From positions 186,001 to 250,000 of the forward strand of contig NZ_JAICDG010000005.1 of the NCBI RefSeq assembly GCF_022751215.1: a stretch of DNA of 64,000 nucleotides, given 5' to 3'. The notes under the pieces are model-generated. The model saw only the letters and a list, made by a program, of their open reading frames with translations. It ran no database searches and was not told the origin of the DNA. Made by a program: the position numbers and the translations under genes. Of this stretch, positions 33,831-42,911 are shown piece after piece (within the stretch, counting starts at the first letter, position 1; each line of letters starts with the position of its first letter). Origin of the DNA: Actinomadura terrae (GTDB taxonomy: Bacteria > Actinomycetota > Actinomycetes > Streptosporangiales > Streptosporangiaceae).

Positions 33831-34226
33831 TCAGCAGTCGACCAGCTCCGGAGACTGGTTGAGGAGCTGGGCGCGCGGCGAGACGAACCGCTCGTGCCGC
33901 TCGGCGACGCCGTCGACGGCGAGGTCGAACGCCGCGACGCGGTGACAGTTCTGGAAGGCCAGCCGGACGCCGAAGTGGCGTTCGAGCGCCCCGCGCATCG
34001 AGTCACTGGCGAGCACGCGCAGCAGCTGGCCGCGGGCCTGCTCGTCCGGCGGCGGGGTCTGGTTGTCGGCGAACCCGGTGCCGCCGTCGCGCATCCGGGT
34101 GATGACGTCGCTGATGACCTGCCACGCGTACGGCAGCGAGTCGCGGACGCACGCCACGAACGACGCGTCGTCCACCTCGCCCTGCCGCGCCTTCTCCAGC
34201 AGCCGGTCGTCGACAGTCAGGGACAT
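33831..34226 (-). CDS. SCO5389-family protein
   Basis: A 131-residue protein matching the actinobacterial SCO5389 family, recognisable from FADNQTPPPDEQARGQLLR, the segment RGALERHFGVRLAFQNCHRV and the ending SVRAQLLNQSPEL-like (here SPRAQLLNQSPELVDC). It is conserved across Streptomyces and relatives with no established biochemical role. It stands alone between the SDR gene and a long intergenic region. ATG 34226 starts it. Confidence 0.88.
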   Translation of the reverse strand: MSLTVDDRLLEKARQGEVDDASFVACVRDSLPYAWQVISDVITRMRDGGTGFADNQTPPPDEQARGQLLRVLASDSMRGALERHFGVRLAFQNCHRVAAFDLAVDGVAERHERFVSPRAQLLNQSPELVDC

Positions 34227-34369
34227 GATCGGACTCCCCTCTCACCGTGTGTGGGACAGGGTTCAGCGTCGCATGGAAATGATTTTCGTTCCATACCCTG
34301 GAAGCGGGAGTGTGCTGGCATCCCGGACATCAACCAGTGATCTTGGACGCACCGGACGGGATGGGATAC

Positions 34370-34433
34370 GGCACGCTCGAAGAGCCGTGCCCGGCACGCC
34401 CGAAGAGTCCTACGGCACGCTCGAAGAGCCTTC
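34370..34433. repeat. Three short tandem repeats
   Basis: Units starting GGCACGCTCGAAGAGCC at 34370, GGCACGCCCGAAGAGTCC at 34393 and GGCACGCTCGAAGAGCC at 34414, spaced 23 and 21 bases. They are too few and irregular for CRISPR and lie outside any gene. Confidence 0.6.
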
Positions 34434-35080
34434 ACGCGGGCGTGACGCGTCCGTGATCGGCGTTGCACGGGGCAGCCGTCCGGATGTGGACGATCCCCCG
34501 CCCACCCTGTGGCACATATCACGCTCACATAAAGGACAACTCACTCGGCAAGGCCGCCATTCACCTCTCACCGGCGGGTCACATTTCCTTGATCCGGCCC
34601 CCGCACACCCTCCCCGAGCGGATGATCGAGAGCCCTCCGCGCCCCCGCCAACCCCGTGATCTGCGCACGCATTTTTCAAGAATGGCTCGTCACGCGACGC
34701 ACCGGACACTTCACGAAGCGTTCGTCGCGGCAACTCGAAATCCGTTTCGCCAGCAGATGTGACCCACCTCACAATGGGCGAAATTCGGGCGCGGTAACCC
34801 CTGGCAGGGCGCTGATCGCCACGCTCCGTCAAGATCTGTTCCAATGTGTGAATCGTCCAGGCATTTGCCACGGCGGCCGGAATCTGGCTACGTTCCTGCC
34901 CGGTTCATGCGGCACAGGCGCCGCCCAGATAACAGAACACGCAAACCGACGAGCGGTTGCGGTACCGCCTCAGGCCTTTCCCCTCTCAGGCCTGAGGACC
35001 GTCCTCCCGGCGGCGCGGGTCCATGCCAGGGCCCGGCGCGCGTCCCGTGGACGGGGTCACCGCAGTGGAGCCGCCGTCGA

Positions 35081-35262
35081 GAGCCGAGTCCGTGCAGCCA
35101 TGAGGCACGGAGCCGGAATGCGGCCACGTCCGCGGCGTCCAGACGACGCCCGGAACCCCCCACGCGGCGTCCAGCGACGTCCGGAAGGCGGAGTGGCCGC
35201 GGCATCCCGAGATCCCCCAGCGGTAGCACCGCCGGAGGTGACGGCTGCCCGGTAGGCATGGT
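35081..35262 (+). promoter_or_regulatory. Possible ydaO-type (c-di-AMP) riboswitch
   Basis: The 5' part GCCGAGTCC ... CACGGAGCCGG (35083-35115) resembles the GCCGAAUCC ... ACGGAG consensus. The 3' part GACGGCTGCCCGGTAGGCA (about 35240-35258) resembles the GACAGCUAAC...GGCA end, with GCC and GGC available for the closing helix. ydaO elements are known upstream of actinobacterial wall-hydrolase genes such as rpfA and NlpC/P60 proteins. The middle is divergent, with inserted G+C-rich hairpins, so this remains tentative. Confidence 0.42.
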
Positions 35263-35282
35263 CCGCGAAATCTGGAGTCATC

Positions 35283-35870
35283 CTGCATACCCCCCGAATC
35301 CCTCTGAAGAACGGCATCACCCGCGGGTCGCTCACCGGCGGCCTCGTCCTCACCACGGCGACCGCGCTCGGCGCGTCGCTGCTGGTGGCGGCACCGGCGG
35401 AGGCCGCGAACGCGCGGACGGCGTCGACCACCACGTCGGCACGGACGGCCGCCGCCGCGAGCGTCGCGGCCGCCCGGGTCTCCGCCTCGCGGAAGGCCCG
35501 GCAGAAGAAGCGCGCCGACAAGGCCGTCAAATACGCTTACCAGCAGATCGGCGACCCGTACCGCTACGGCGGCACCGGTCCCCGCTCGTGGGACTGCTCC
35601 GGGCTGGCGGGAGGCGCCTGGCGCAAGGCGGGGGTGAAGCTGCCCCGCACCACGCAGCAGATCTACCGCGCGGTCAAGTACAAGGTCTCGTGGAAGGGCG
35701 CCGTCAAGGGCGACCTGCTCTTCTTCTACGGCGGCAGGTCCCACATGGGCATCTACGTCGGCAAGGGATACATGATCCACGCGCCCAGCTCGGGCCAGCG
35801 GGTCAAGAAGGTCAAGCTGGCCGGCTACTACAAGCGCAACTTCCACGGCGCCGTCCGTCCCGGCTACTGA
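35283..35870 (+). CDS. Secreted NlpC/P60 peptidoglycan endopeptidase, probable CTG start
   Basis: 195 residues. Signal peptide (about 1-40, ending near AEAANA), an Ala/Lys/Arg-rich linker, then the NlpC/P60 domain. The catalytic Cys is in SWDCSGLAGGAW, the His in SHMGIYVGKG and the polar third residue follows in YMIHAPSS. The domain cleaves peptide stems of peptidoglycan. No ATG, GTG or TTG exists in frame between the upstream stop at 35253 and a GTG at 35385, which would delete most of the signal peptide. CTG 35283 with GGAG (35274-35277) 5 bases upstream is the best start. Confidence 0.85.
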   Translation: MHTPRIPLKNGITRGSLTGGLVLTTATALGASLLVAAPAEAANARTASTTTSARTAAAASVAAARVSASRKARQKKRADKAVKYAYQQIGDPYRYGGTGPRSWDCSGLAGGAWRKAGVKLPRTTQQIYRAVKYKVSWKGAVKGDLLFFYGGRSHMGIYVGKGYMIHAPSSGQRVKKVKLAGYYKRNFHGAVRPGY

Positions 35871-35954
35871 TCCGGGCCGCACCCCTGAGGACTTTCCGGG
35901 GTCCATCCATGCCCTCGGTCTGTCTTGTGCGCTGCGCAGGTTGCTGCTGCGCGG

Positions 35955-35979
35955 GCCCCGCACCGTTCCGGTGCGGGGC
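35955..35979. terminator. Convergent terminator hairpin
   Basis: A perfect 11-base-pair stem (35955-35965 with 35969-35979) with loop TTC lies between the convergent NlpC/P60 and flavin reductase genes. Confidence 0.65.
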
Positions 35980-35996
35980 TCCGCCGCGTCCACGGG

Positions 35997-37073
35997 TCAG
36001 GAGGTCAGCGCCGGGTAGTCGGTGTAACCGCGGTGGTCGCCGCCGTAGAAGGACTCCTCGTCGGCCGCGTTGTAGGGCCCTCCGGCCTTGATGCGCGCGG
36101 GCAGGTCCGGGTTGGCGAGCCACATCTCTCCGAACGCGACCGCGTCGGCCACCCCTTCGCGCAGCGCCTCCACGCCGTACTCGGGCCTGGACGGGAAGGA
36201 CTCGGGCGTCGGGTGCGCGTTGAGGATCAGCGCGCCCGGCCAGGCGGCGCGGAGCTTGCGCGTCGTGCTCCGGTCTCCGACCTCCATGATGTGCAGGTAG
36301 GCCAGGTCGAGCGGCGCCAGGGCGGTCACCAGGGCGGTGTAGAGCTCGACGGTGTCGCTCTCGCTGACGCCGTTGGCGTTGTTCCCGGGAGAGATCCGGA
36401 AGCCCAGGCGCTCCGCCCCGATCGCGCCGGCGACCGCCCGCGCGACCTCCACGCCGAACCTGATGCGGTTCTCCACCGCGCCGCCGTAGGAGTCCGTGCG
36501 CGTGTTGCTGCCGTCGGCGAGGAACTGGTGGATCAGGTAGCCGTTCGCGCCGTGCAGTTCCACCCCGTCGAAACCGGCGTCGACGGCGTTGCGCGCCGCG
36601 TCCGCGAACTCCTGGACGGCCTGGGCGATGTCCTCCACCGACATCTCGCGGGGCTCGGGGTGGTCGAGCATCCCGTACGGGGTGAACAGCTGCTCGCCGC
36701 TGGCGATCGGCGACGGGGCCAGCGGCAGCGCGCCGTCCGGATAGAGGTAGGGGTGCCCCACGCGGCCCCCGTGCATAATCTGCGCGAAGATCCGGCCGCC
36801 CGCGGCGTGCACCGCGTCGGTGACGTCCCGCCACGCCACCACCTGGTCGCCCGTGTGCAGGCCCGGCGTCCAGATGTAGCCCTGCCCGAGGACGCTCGGC
36901 TGCGTGGCCTCGGTGATGATCAGCCCGGCGCCGGCGCGCTGCGCGTAGTACTCGGCGATCAGCCCGGTCACCTTGCCGTCCTCGACGGCCCGGCTCCGCG
37001 TCATCGGCGCCATCACCAGCCGGTTGGGCAGCTCCAGGCTCCCGATCGAGACCGGCTCGAACAATTCCTCCAT
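35997..37073 (-). CDS. Old yellow enzyme-family alkene reductase
   Basis: A 358-residue FMN-dependent NAD(P)H:flavin oxidoreductase/ene-reductase. Motifs of the family are PNRLVMAPMTRSRA at the N-terminus, QIMHGGRVGHP, the His-Asn substrate pair in ELHGANGYLIHQFLADGSN, and RFGVEVARAV. The active-site residues for reduction of activated double bonds are in place. ATG 37073 follows GGAGG by 6 bases; GTG 37085 is an in-frame alternative. It is divergent from a LuxR-type regulator 100 bases away. Confidence 0.92.
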   Translation of the reverse strand: MEELFEPVSIGSLELPNRLVMAPMTRSRAVEDGKVTGLIAEYYAQRAGAGLIITEATQPSVLGQGYIWTPGLHTGDQVVAWRDVTDAVHAAGGRIFAQIMHGGRVGHPYLYPDGALPLAPSPIASGEQLFTPYGMLDHPEPREMSVEDIAQAVQEFADAARNAVDAGFDGVELHGANGYLIHQFLADGSNTRTDSYGGAVENRIRFGVEVARAVAGAIGAERLGFRISPGNNANGVSESDTVELYTALVTALAPLDLAYLHIMEVGDRSTTRKLRAAWPGALILNAHPTPESFPSRPEYGVEALREGVADAVAFGEMWLANPDLPARIKAGGPYNAADEESFYGGDHRGYTDYPALTS

Positions 37074-37173
37074 GACGTCCTCCACATTGCGTTTCCGATG
37101 GCCTGAAGGTAGGGACGGCGGGGACGCGGGCGAATCCGTACGGTTTCGGTAGTCGGGCCCGTAGTTTGGATGC

Positions 37174-39885
37174 GTGCTCTACGGGCGGAAGACCGAACAG
37201 GCGCGCATCGCCTCGCTGATCTCCGAGGCGTGCGACGGCAGGAACGGCGCCGGGACGGGAGGCGGGGGCGGGCGGCGCAGCGGCGCGCTCGTCCTGCGCG
37301 GCGAGGCCGGGATCGGCAAGTCCGCGCTGCTGGAGGACGCGGCGGAGCGGCTGGAGGACGCGGCGTACGGCGTCCCCCGCGTCCTGCGGGTGGCCGGGAC
37401 CGAGGCGGAGTCGGGCATCGCGTTCGCCGGGCTCAACCAGCTCCTGTGGCCCGTCCGCGACCGCGTCGACGCGCTGCCCGGGCCGCAGGCGAGGGCGCTG
37501 CGCGCGGCGCTCGACGGCTCCGGCGAGCCCCCGGGCGACCCCGCTTCCCGCGACCGCTTCACCACCGGCCTGGCCCTCCTGACCCTGCTCGCCGACATGG
37601 CCGAAGCGGGCGGCTCTGTGCCCGGTGGGGGGACGTCCCCCCACGCCCCCCGGAACGGCCCCGTGCTTTGTTTGCTGGACGACGCGCACTGGTTCGACGT
37701 CGAGACCGCCGGGGCGCTGCTGTTCGCGGCGCGGCGGCTCGCGGCCGAGGGCGTCGTCATGCTGTTCGCCGCGCGGGACGAGGCGTTCGGCGGGACGGGC
37801 CTGCCCGAATTGCGCCTGAACCGTCTCGACCGCGACGCCGCCGAGCGACTGCTCTCGACGCGGCGGCTGCCGCCGCTGACGCGCGCGCGGATCGTCCGGG
37901 AGTCGGAGGGCAACCCGCTCGCGCTGCTGGAGTTCGGCGCCGTGCGGTTCCCGGTGCCGGACGGCGCGCGGCCCCTGCCGGTCACCGACCGGGTCATCGC
38001 CGCGTTCCGCGACCAGATCGGCGGGCTGCCGGAGCGGACCCGGCTGATGCTGCTGATCGCGGCTGCCGAGGGACGCGGGCACATGCCGAGCCAGCTCGCG
38101 GCGGCCCGCGTGCTGGGCGTCGGCCTGGCCGACCTGGAGGAGGCGGAGCGCGCCCGTCTCGTGGAGGCGGACGGACGGAGGATCGTGTTCCGCCATCCCC
38201 TCATCCGCGCCGCGTCCTACCACGGGGCGGTCGTGGCGCAGCGGCTCGCCGTCCACCAGGCCCTCGCGGATGTGGCGGACGACCTGGACTGCCGCGCACG
38301 GCACCGCGCCTCGGCCGCCCTGGCACCGGACGAGGACGTCGCCACCGAACTCCAGCAGGCGGCGGAGCGCGCGCGGGCCCGATGCGGTTACGCCACTGCC
38401 GCGGCTCTCTACCGGCAGGCGGCGGAACTGACGCCCACTCGGCATGCGCGGGCCGTCCGGTTAAGGTCGGCGGCGGAACTGACCCTCCAGGCGGGGCAAC
38501 CCGACGACGCGCAGGCCCTCGCGACGGACGCCGAGCGGTTCACCGCCGACCCCGCCGAGCACGCGCGCCTCGGCCGCGTCCGCGCGACCGTCGAGTTCGA
38601 GCGCGGCGACCCGGCGACCGCCGCGCGGATGATGGTCGAGCACGCCGCGCACGCGGCCCCGGACGACCGCGCCGAGATGCTGCGGACCGGCGCGACCTAC
38701 GCGTGGACGTCCGGCGAGGCCCCCGCCGTCCTGCGCGCCGCCCGCCTCCTCCCCGCCGACCGGACCGTCCAGGGCCTCGCCCACCTGGTCGAGGGTGACT
38801 ACGAGCGCGGGCTCCCCGTCCTGGCGGCGCTGGTGGCCGAGGCCGACACCGCCCAGCCGGCCGGACGGCTCCAGGCCGCGCGGCTCGCGCTCATCGTCGG
38901 CGCCGACGCGGCGGCGCTCGACCTCACCGCGGCCGAGGCGGCGTTCTCCCGCGGGCACGGCCTGATCGGCGCGCTGCCCGACGTCCTGCGGGCGCAGGCG
39001 CAGGCCGGGATCGCGGCGGGCCTGCACACCGACGCGGAGTCCACGGTCGCGGAGGCGATCGCGCTCGCCCGCGACATCGGCCTGGCGGGCCGCGAGGGGC
39101 GGCTGCGCGCCGTCCTGGCGCGGATTCCGGCGATCGAGGGCGACGAGGCGCGGCTGGCCGAGTTGTCCGATGACTCCGGATTGCTGGGCCTCCTCCACCT
39201 CGGTCTCGGACGCCACGACGACGCGCTGCGCCACCTGGAAGCGGCCGCGCAGGGCCCACGCCGATACAGCGCGGCCGTCATGGTGTCGTCCGCGGACCTG
39301 GTGGAGGCGGCGGTCCGCTCCGGCGATCCCGACCGCGCGCGCCCCGCTTTCGACCGTTTCCGTGCCTGGGCGCATTCGGGAGGACAGCCCTGGGCGCTCG
39401 CCGTGGCGTCCCGTTGCGAGGCCCTTTTGGACGACACGGAGGAGCACTACACACAAGCCCTCCACCTGCACGAGCAGGCGACACGGCCGTTCGAGAGGGC
39501 CCGCACGGAACTTCTCTATGGGGAATGGCTACGCCGCGCCCGCCGCCGCTCGGACGCCCGTCCCCCGCTCCGCTCGGCCGTGGAAATCTTCGAACGCCTC
39601 CAGGCGTCCCCCTGGCTCGACCGCGCCCGCGCCGAACTGCGGGCGACCGGTGTGCCGGGCGCCGCGTCCATTCCGACGGCCCCGGACCTTTTCGACCGCC
39701 TCACGCCGCAGGAACTCCAGGTCGTCCGCCTCGCAGCGGAGGGCACCAGCAGCCGCGACATCGCCGCACAGCTGTTCCTCAGCCCGCGGACGGTCGAATA
39801 CCACCTTTACAAGGCATATCCCAAGCTCGGCATTTCCTCCCGCAAGGAACTGTCGCAGCTCACGCTTGAGCCCGCCCACTCTTGA
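37174..39885 (+). CDS. LuxR-family regulator with N-terminal ATPase (LAL type), 903 residues
   Basis: Second large LuxR-type ATPase regulator in the window. The P-loop is LRGEAGIGKSALL near residue 43 and Walker B-like VLCLLDDAHWFD near 165. A TPR-like helical region follows. The C-terminal helix-turn-helix (about 842-895) is LTPQELQVVRLAAEGTSSRD then FLSPRTVEYHLYKAYPKLGI. GTG 37174 begins about 35 bases into the short divergent promoter region shared with the flavin reductase, which is a candidate target. Its 3' end overlaps the convergent dienelactone hydrolase by 26 bases. Confidence 0.9.
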   Translation: MLYGRKTEQARIASLISEACDGRNGAGTGGGGGRRSGALVLRGEAGIGKSALLEDAAERLEDAAYGVPRVLRVAGTEAESGIAFAGLNQLLWPVRDRVDALPGPQARALRAALDGSGEPPGDPASRDRFTTGLALLTLLADMAEAGGSVPGGGTSPHAPRNGPVLCLLDDAHWFDVETAGALLFAARRLAAEGVVMLFAARDEAFGGTGLPELRLNRLDRDAAERLLSTRRLPPLTRARIVRESEGNPLALLEFGAVRFPVPDGARPLPVTDRVIAAFRDQIGGLPERTRLMLLIAAAEGRGHMPSQLAAARVLGVGLADLEEAERARLVEADGRRIVFRHPLIRAASYHGAVVAQRLAVHQALADVADDLDCRARHRASAALAPDEDVATELQQAAERARARCGYATAAALYRQAAELTPTRHARAVRLRSAAELTLQAGQPDDAQALATDAERFTADPAEHARLGRVRATVEFERGDPATAARMMVEHAAHAAPDDRAEMLRTGATYAWTSGEAPAVLRAARLLPADRTVQGLAHLVEGDYERGLPVLAALVAEADTAQPAGRLQAARLALIVGADAAALDLTAAEAAFSRGHGLIGALPDVLRAQAQAGIAAGLHTDAESTVAEAIALARDIGLAGREGRLRAVLARIPAIEGDEARLAELSDDSGLLGLLHLGLGRHDDALRHLEAAAQGPRRYSAAVMVSSADLVEAAVRSGDPDRARPAFDRFRAWAHSGGQPWALAVASRCEALLDDTEEHYTQALHLHEQATRPFERARTELLYGEWLRRARRRSDARPPLRSAVEIFERLQASPWLDRARAELRATGVPGAASIPTAPDLFDRLTPQELQVVRLAAEGTSSRDIAAQLFLSPRTVEYHLYKAYPKLGISSRKELSQLTLEPAHS

Positions 39886-40567
39886 GCGTCCGGGCGAGGA
39901 ACTCCTCCGCGAGCCGCCACGCCCGCTCCGCGGGTTCGGGCTGGTAGAACATGGGCGCCTTGCGGTTGTGGAACGCGTGCCCGCCGTCCTCCTGGACGTG
40001 GATCTCCAAGTCCTCCCGCCCAGCCACCGCGCGCTCGACGGCCGCCACGTCCTCGCGCGAGATGTAAGGGTCGGAACCACCGAAATGGAACTGCGCGGGC
40101 GCGTCAATGCGCTTGATCTCCGCCAGCGCACCCGGCACCCCGGACCCGTAGAACGACACCACGGCATCGACATTCGCCCGCGCGGCCAGCAGATAGGCCA
40201 GCGTGCCGCCGAAACAGAACCCGAGCACGCCCACCGGTCCCGACACCTCCGTCAGCCCCCGCAGGTGCCCGAGCGCAGCTTCCAGGTCCTCCGGCCCCTT
40301 CTCCCAGTCGAAACGCGAGACCATCGACATCGCGTCCGGCAGCACCTTCTCCTCATGCCGGACGGACCATCCCGGCTCGATCCGCCAGAACATGTCGGGC
40401 GCCGCCACCACATATCCCAGCGCGACGAGATCCGCCGCGACGGCCTCCATGTACTCGCCGACCCCGAAGATCTCCTGGACCAGCAGAATTCCCGGCCCCG
40501 GCTTCTCCGGCGTCCACACGTGCAGGTCGAACTCACCGTCCGCGACACGCACTCGTTCGATACGCAT
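39860..40567 (-). CDS. Dienelactone hydrolase family protein
   Basis: A 235-residue alpha/beta hydrolase. The nucleophile elbow is GFCFGG (Cys, as in dienelactone hydrolase), with Asp in FGGSDPYIS and His in DGGHAFHN. The N-terminus has LLVQEIFGVGEYM, the hallmark of the family. The substrate is unknown; bacterial members cleave lactones from aromatic breakdown. ATG 40567 shares a base with the thioesterase stop (TGATG), so both are one operon. Confidence 0.9.
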   Translation of the reverse strand: MRIERVRVADGEFDLHVWTPEKPGPGILLVQEIFGVGEYMEAVAADLVALGYVVAAPDMFWRIEPGWSVRHEEKVLPDAMSMVSRFDWEKGPEDLEAALGHLRGLTEVSGPVGVLGFCFGGTLAYLLAARANVDAVVSFYGSGVPGALAEIKRIDAPAQFHFGGSDPYISREDVAAVERAVAGREDLEIHVQEDGGHAFHNRKAPMFYQPEPAERAWRLAEEFLARTLKSGRAQA

Positions 40568-40980
40568 CAGCCCATAATCGCGTAGACGGCACTGGCGTGC
40601 GCGACCACGGCCGGGTCCCCGTCCGAACTCAACGTCACATCGGCGAACGCGAGCGTCCTGCCGAGCTTGGTCAGCCGCACCGCGACCAGCACGTCCCGTC
40701 CCACCACGGGCCGCTGGAACGACGTGTTGAGCTGGACGGTCGTCATCGGCACATATCCACCTTTGGCCCCCGCGACCGCCACCACGACCCCGGTGTCCGC
40801 CGCCGCCATCATCGCCTGCCCCGACAGCGCACCGCCCTCCCGGGCGAGCCGCTCCGACCACGGCAGCCGCAGCACCGCCGACCCGTCCCCCACCTCCTCC
40901 ACGACGAGCCCCAGGTCGAGCACCCAGGGCGCGAAGTTCTCACGCAGGATCTTGTCGCCGTCCACGGGCTGCAACGTCAC
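40567..40980 (-). CDS. PaaI-family hotdog thioesterase
   Basis: About 137 residues of hotdog fold. The helix segment GALSGQAMMAAADTGVVVAV and the strands VQLNTSFQRPVVGRDVLVAV and GRTLAFADVTL match PaaI/YbgC-type thioesterases that hydrolyse acyl-CoA. The start is GTG 40980 or, five codons earlier, GTG 40995. It is divergent from the P450 gene with almost no spacing, and coupled downstream to the dienelactone hydrolase. Confidence 0.85.
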   Translation of the reverse strand: MTLQPVDGDKILRENFAPWVLDLGLVVEEVGDGSAVLRLPWSERLAREGGALSGQAMMAAADTGVVVAVAGAKGGYVPMTTVQLNTSFQRPVVGRDVLVAVRLTKLGRTLAFADVTLSSDGDPAVVAHASAVYAIMG

Positions 40981-41004
40981 ACCGCCATGATGCACTCTGA
41001 AGGC

Positions 41005-42276
<1,272 letters not shown>

Positions 42277-42333
42277 CCCCCACCCCCTAACCCCGTCGCG
42301 AACCCGTCCCCGATCTCGGTACGCTTGCAACGA

Positions 42334-42406
42334 GGGTCGCTAGCTCAATTGGCAGAGCTCCGGACTTTTAATCCGTAGGTTGTGGGTTCGAGTCCCACGC
42401 GACCCA
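42334..42406 (+). tRNA. tRNA-Lys (anticodon TTT)
   Basis: 73 bases with a 7-base-pair acceptor stem (GGGTCGC with GCGACCC), D-arm AGCTCAATTGGCAGAGCT, anticodon arm CGGACTTTTAATCCG with TTT, and T-arm GTGGGTTCGAGTCCCAC. Discriminator base A; CCA not encoded. It marks the change from backbone to lower-G+C cluster DNA. Confidence 0.97.
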
Positions 42407-42416
42407 CCCGTCCTGA

Positions 42417-42442
42417 CCAGGGCAAACACGAGAACGCCCTGG
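42417..42442 (+). terminator. Short hairpin after the tRNA gene
   Basis: CCAGGGC (42417-42423) pairs with GCCCTGG (42436-42442), 11 bases after the tRNA. It may terminate the tRNA transcript. Confidence 0.4.
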
Positions 42443-42476
42443 TGCGCCCGCCGCTCGCTCTGCCCGTGTCGGCTCG

Positions 42477-42644
42477 GTGTTCGGCACCCCTGCTCCGGGC
42501 GCACTCCTCGATCGAGGTCACCTCGCCGCCGTCGCCGAGCCGCTGGCCGACGCGGTCTGGGCCGGCGGAGACGTCGGCTACGGCATCGGATCCGGGCAGG
42601 AAATCCCATTGATCCGGTTCTCGGACACACAATTCTACCGATGA
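42477..42644 (+). pseudogene. Coding-like remnant beside the tRNA
   Basis: A 55-codon frame (from GTG 42477) with strong G/C third positions over its first 40 codons, reading like the tail of a larger protein (ADAVWAGGDVGYGIGSGQEI). There is no ribosome site and no family is recognised. It could be debris from an insertion next to the tRNA. Confidence 0.22.
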
Positions 42645-42717
42645 TGCCGTCCGGAATTTGCGCGTACTTTCGGTCTCGACCGCAACGCCCGGAGGCCGAA
42701 GAATAAATTCCGGATAC

Positions 42718-42840
42718 CTCGATAACGTTCGAGGATGGGTATCGGGCAGGCAGTTGCCTAGGTCCGCCCACCGGCGGGGGCGTTGAACAACGTTGACGTT
42801 TTGAAGATCTATTGACAAAGCAGTGAGGGGACATAATGAT
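42718..42840 (+). promoter_or_regulatory. Promoter and operator-like dyads of the NRPS cluster
   Basis: TTGACA (42812-42817) and AATGAT (42835-42840) with a 17-base spacer form a plausible promoter. Just upstream is a dyad CGTTG-AA-CAACG (42781-42792) and, further up, CTCGA...TCGAG (42718-42733). The region is A/T-rich compared with the chromosome and precedes the first cluster gene by about 70 bases. Confidence 0.45.
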
Positions 42841-42911
42841 CAAATTCAGTCGCTTGCGTGTGGCCCTGCACACCTAGCGCGGGGCCGAACGACCGAAGGG
42901 GCGGAACTGCG

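Larger units (their letters stand above)
34227..35282. other. Long intergenic region upstream of the NlpC/P60 gene
   Basis: No gene recognised. It holds three imperfect copies of GGCACGCYCGAAGAGYC (34370, 34393, 34414). From about 35,080 there is a structured leader resembling the ydaO (c-di-AMP) riboswitch. A long leader and multiple promoters would be normal for a cell-wall hydrolase gene. Confidence 0.5.

Noticed and set aside
34370..34433. Possible CRISPR array
   Set aside because: Only three imperfect copies, spacing of 21-23 bases with almost no unique spacer, and no cas genes in the window.
42387..42406. Attachment-site repeat from the tRNA-Lys 3' end
   Set aside because: I looked for a second copy of this end toward the right edge of the window and did not find one. 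The integration idea stays open but unsupported by a repeat.
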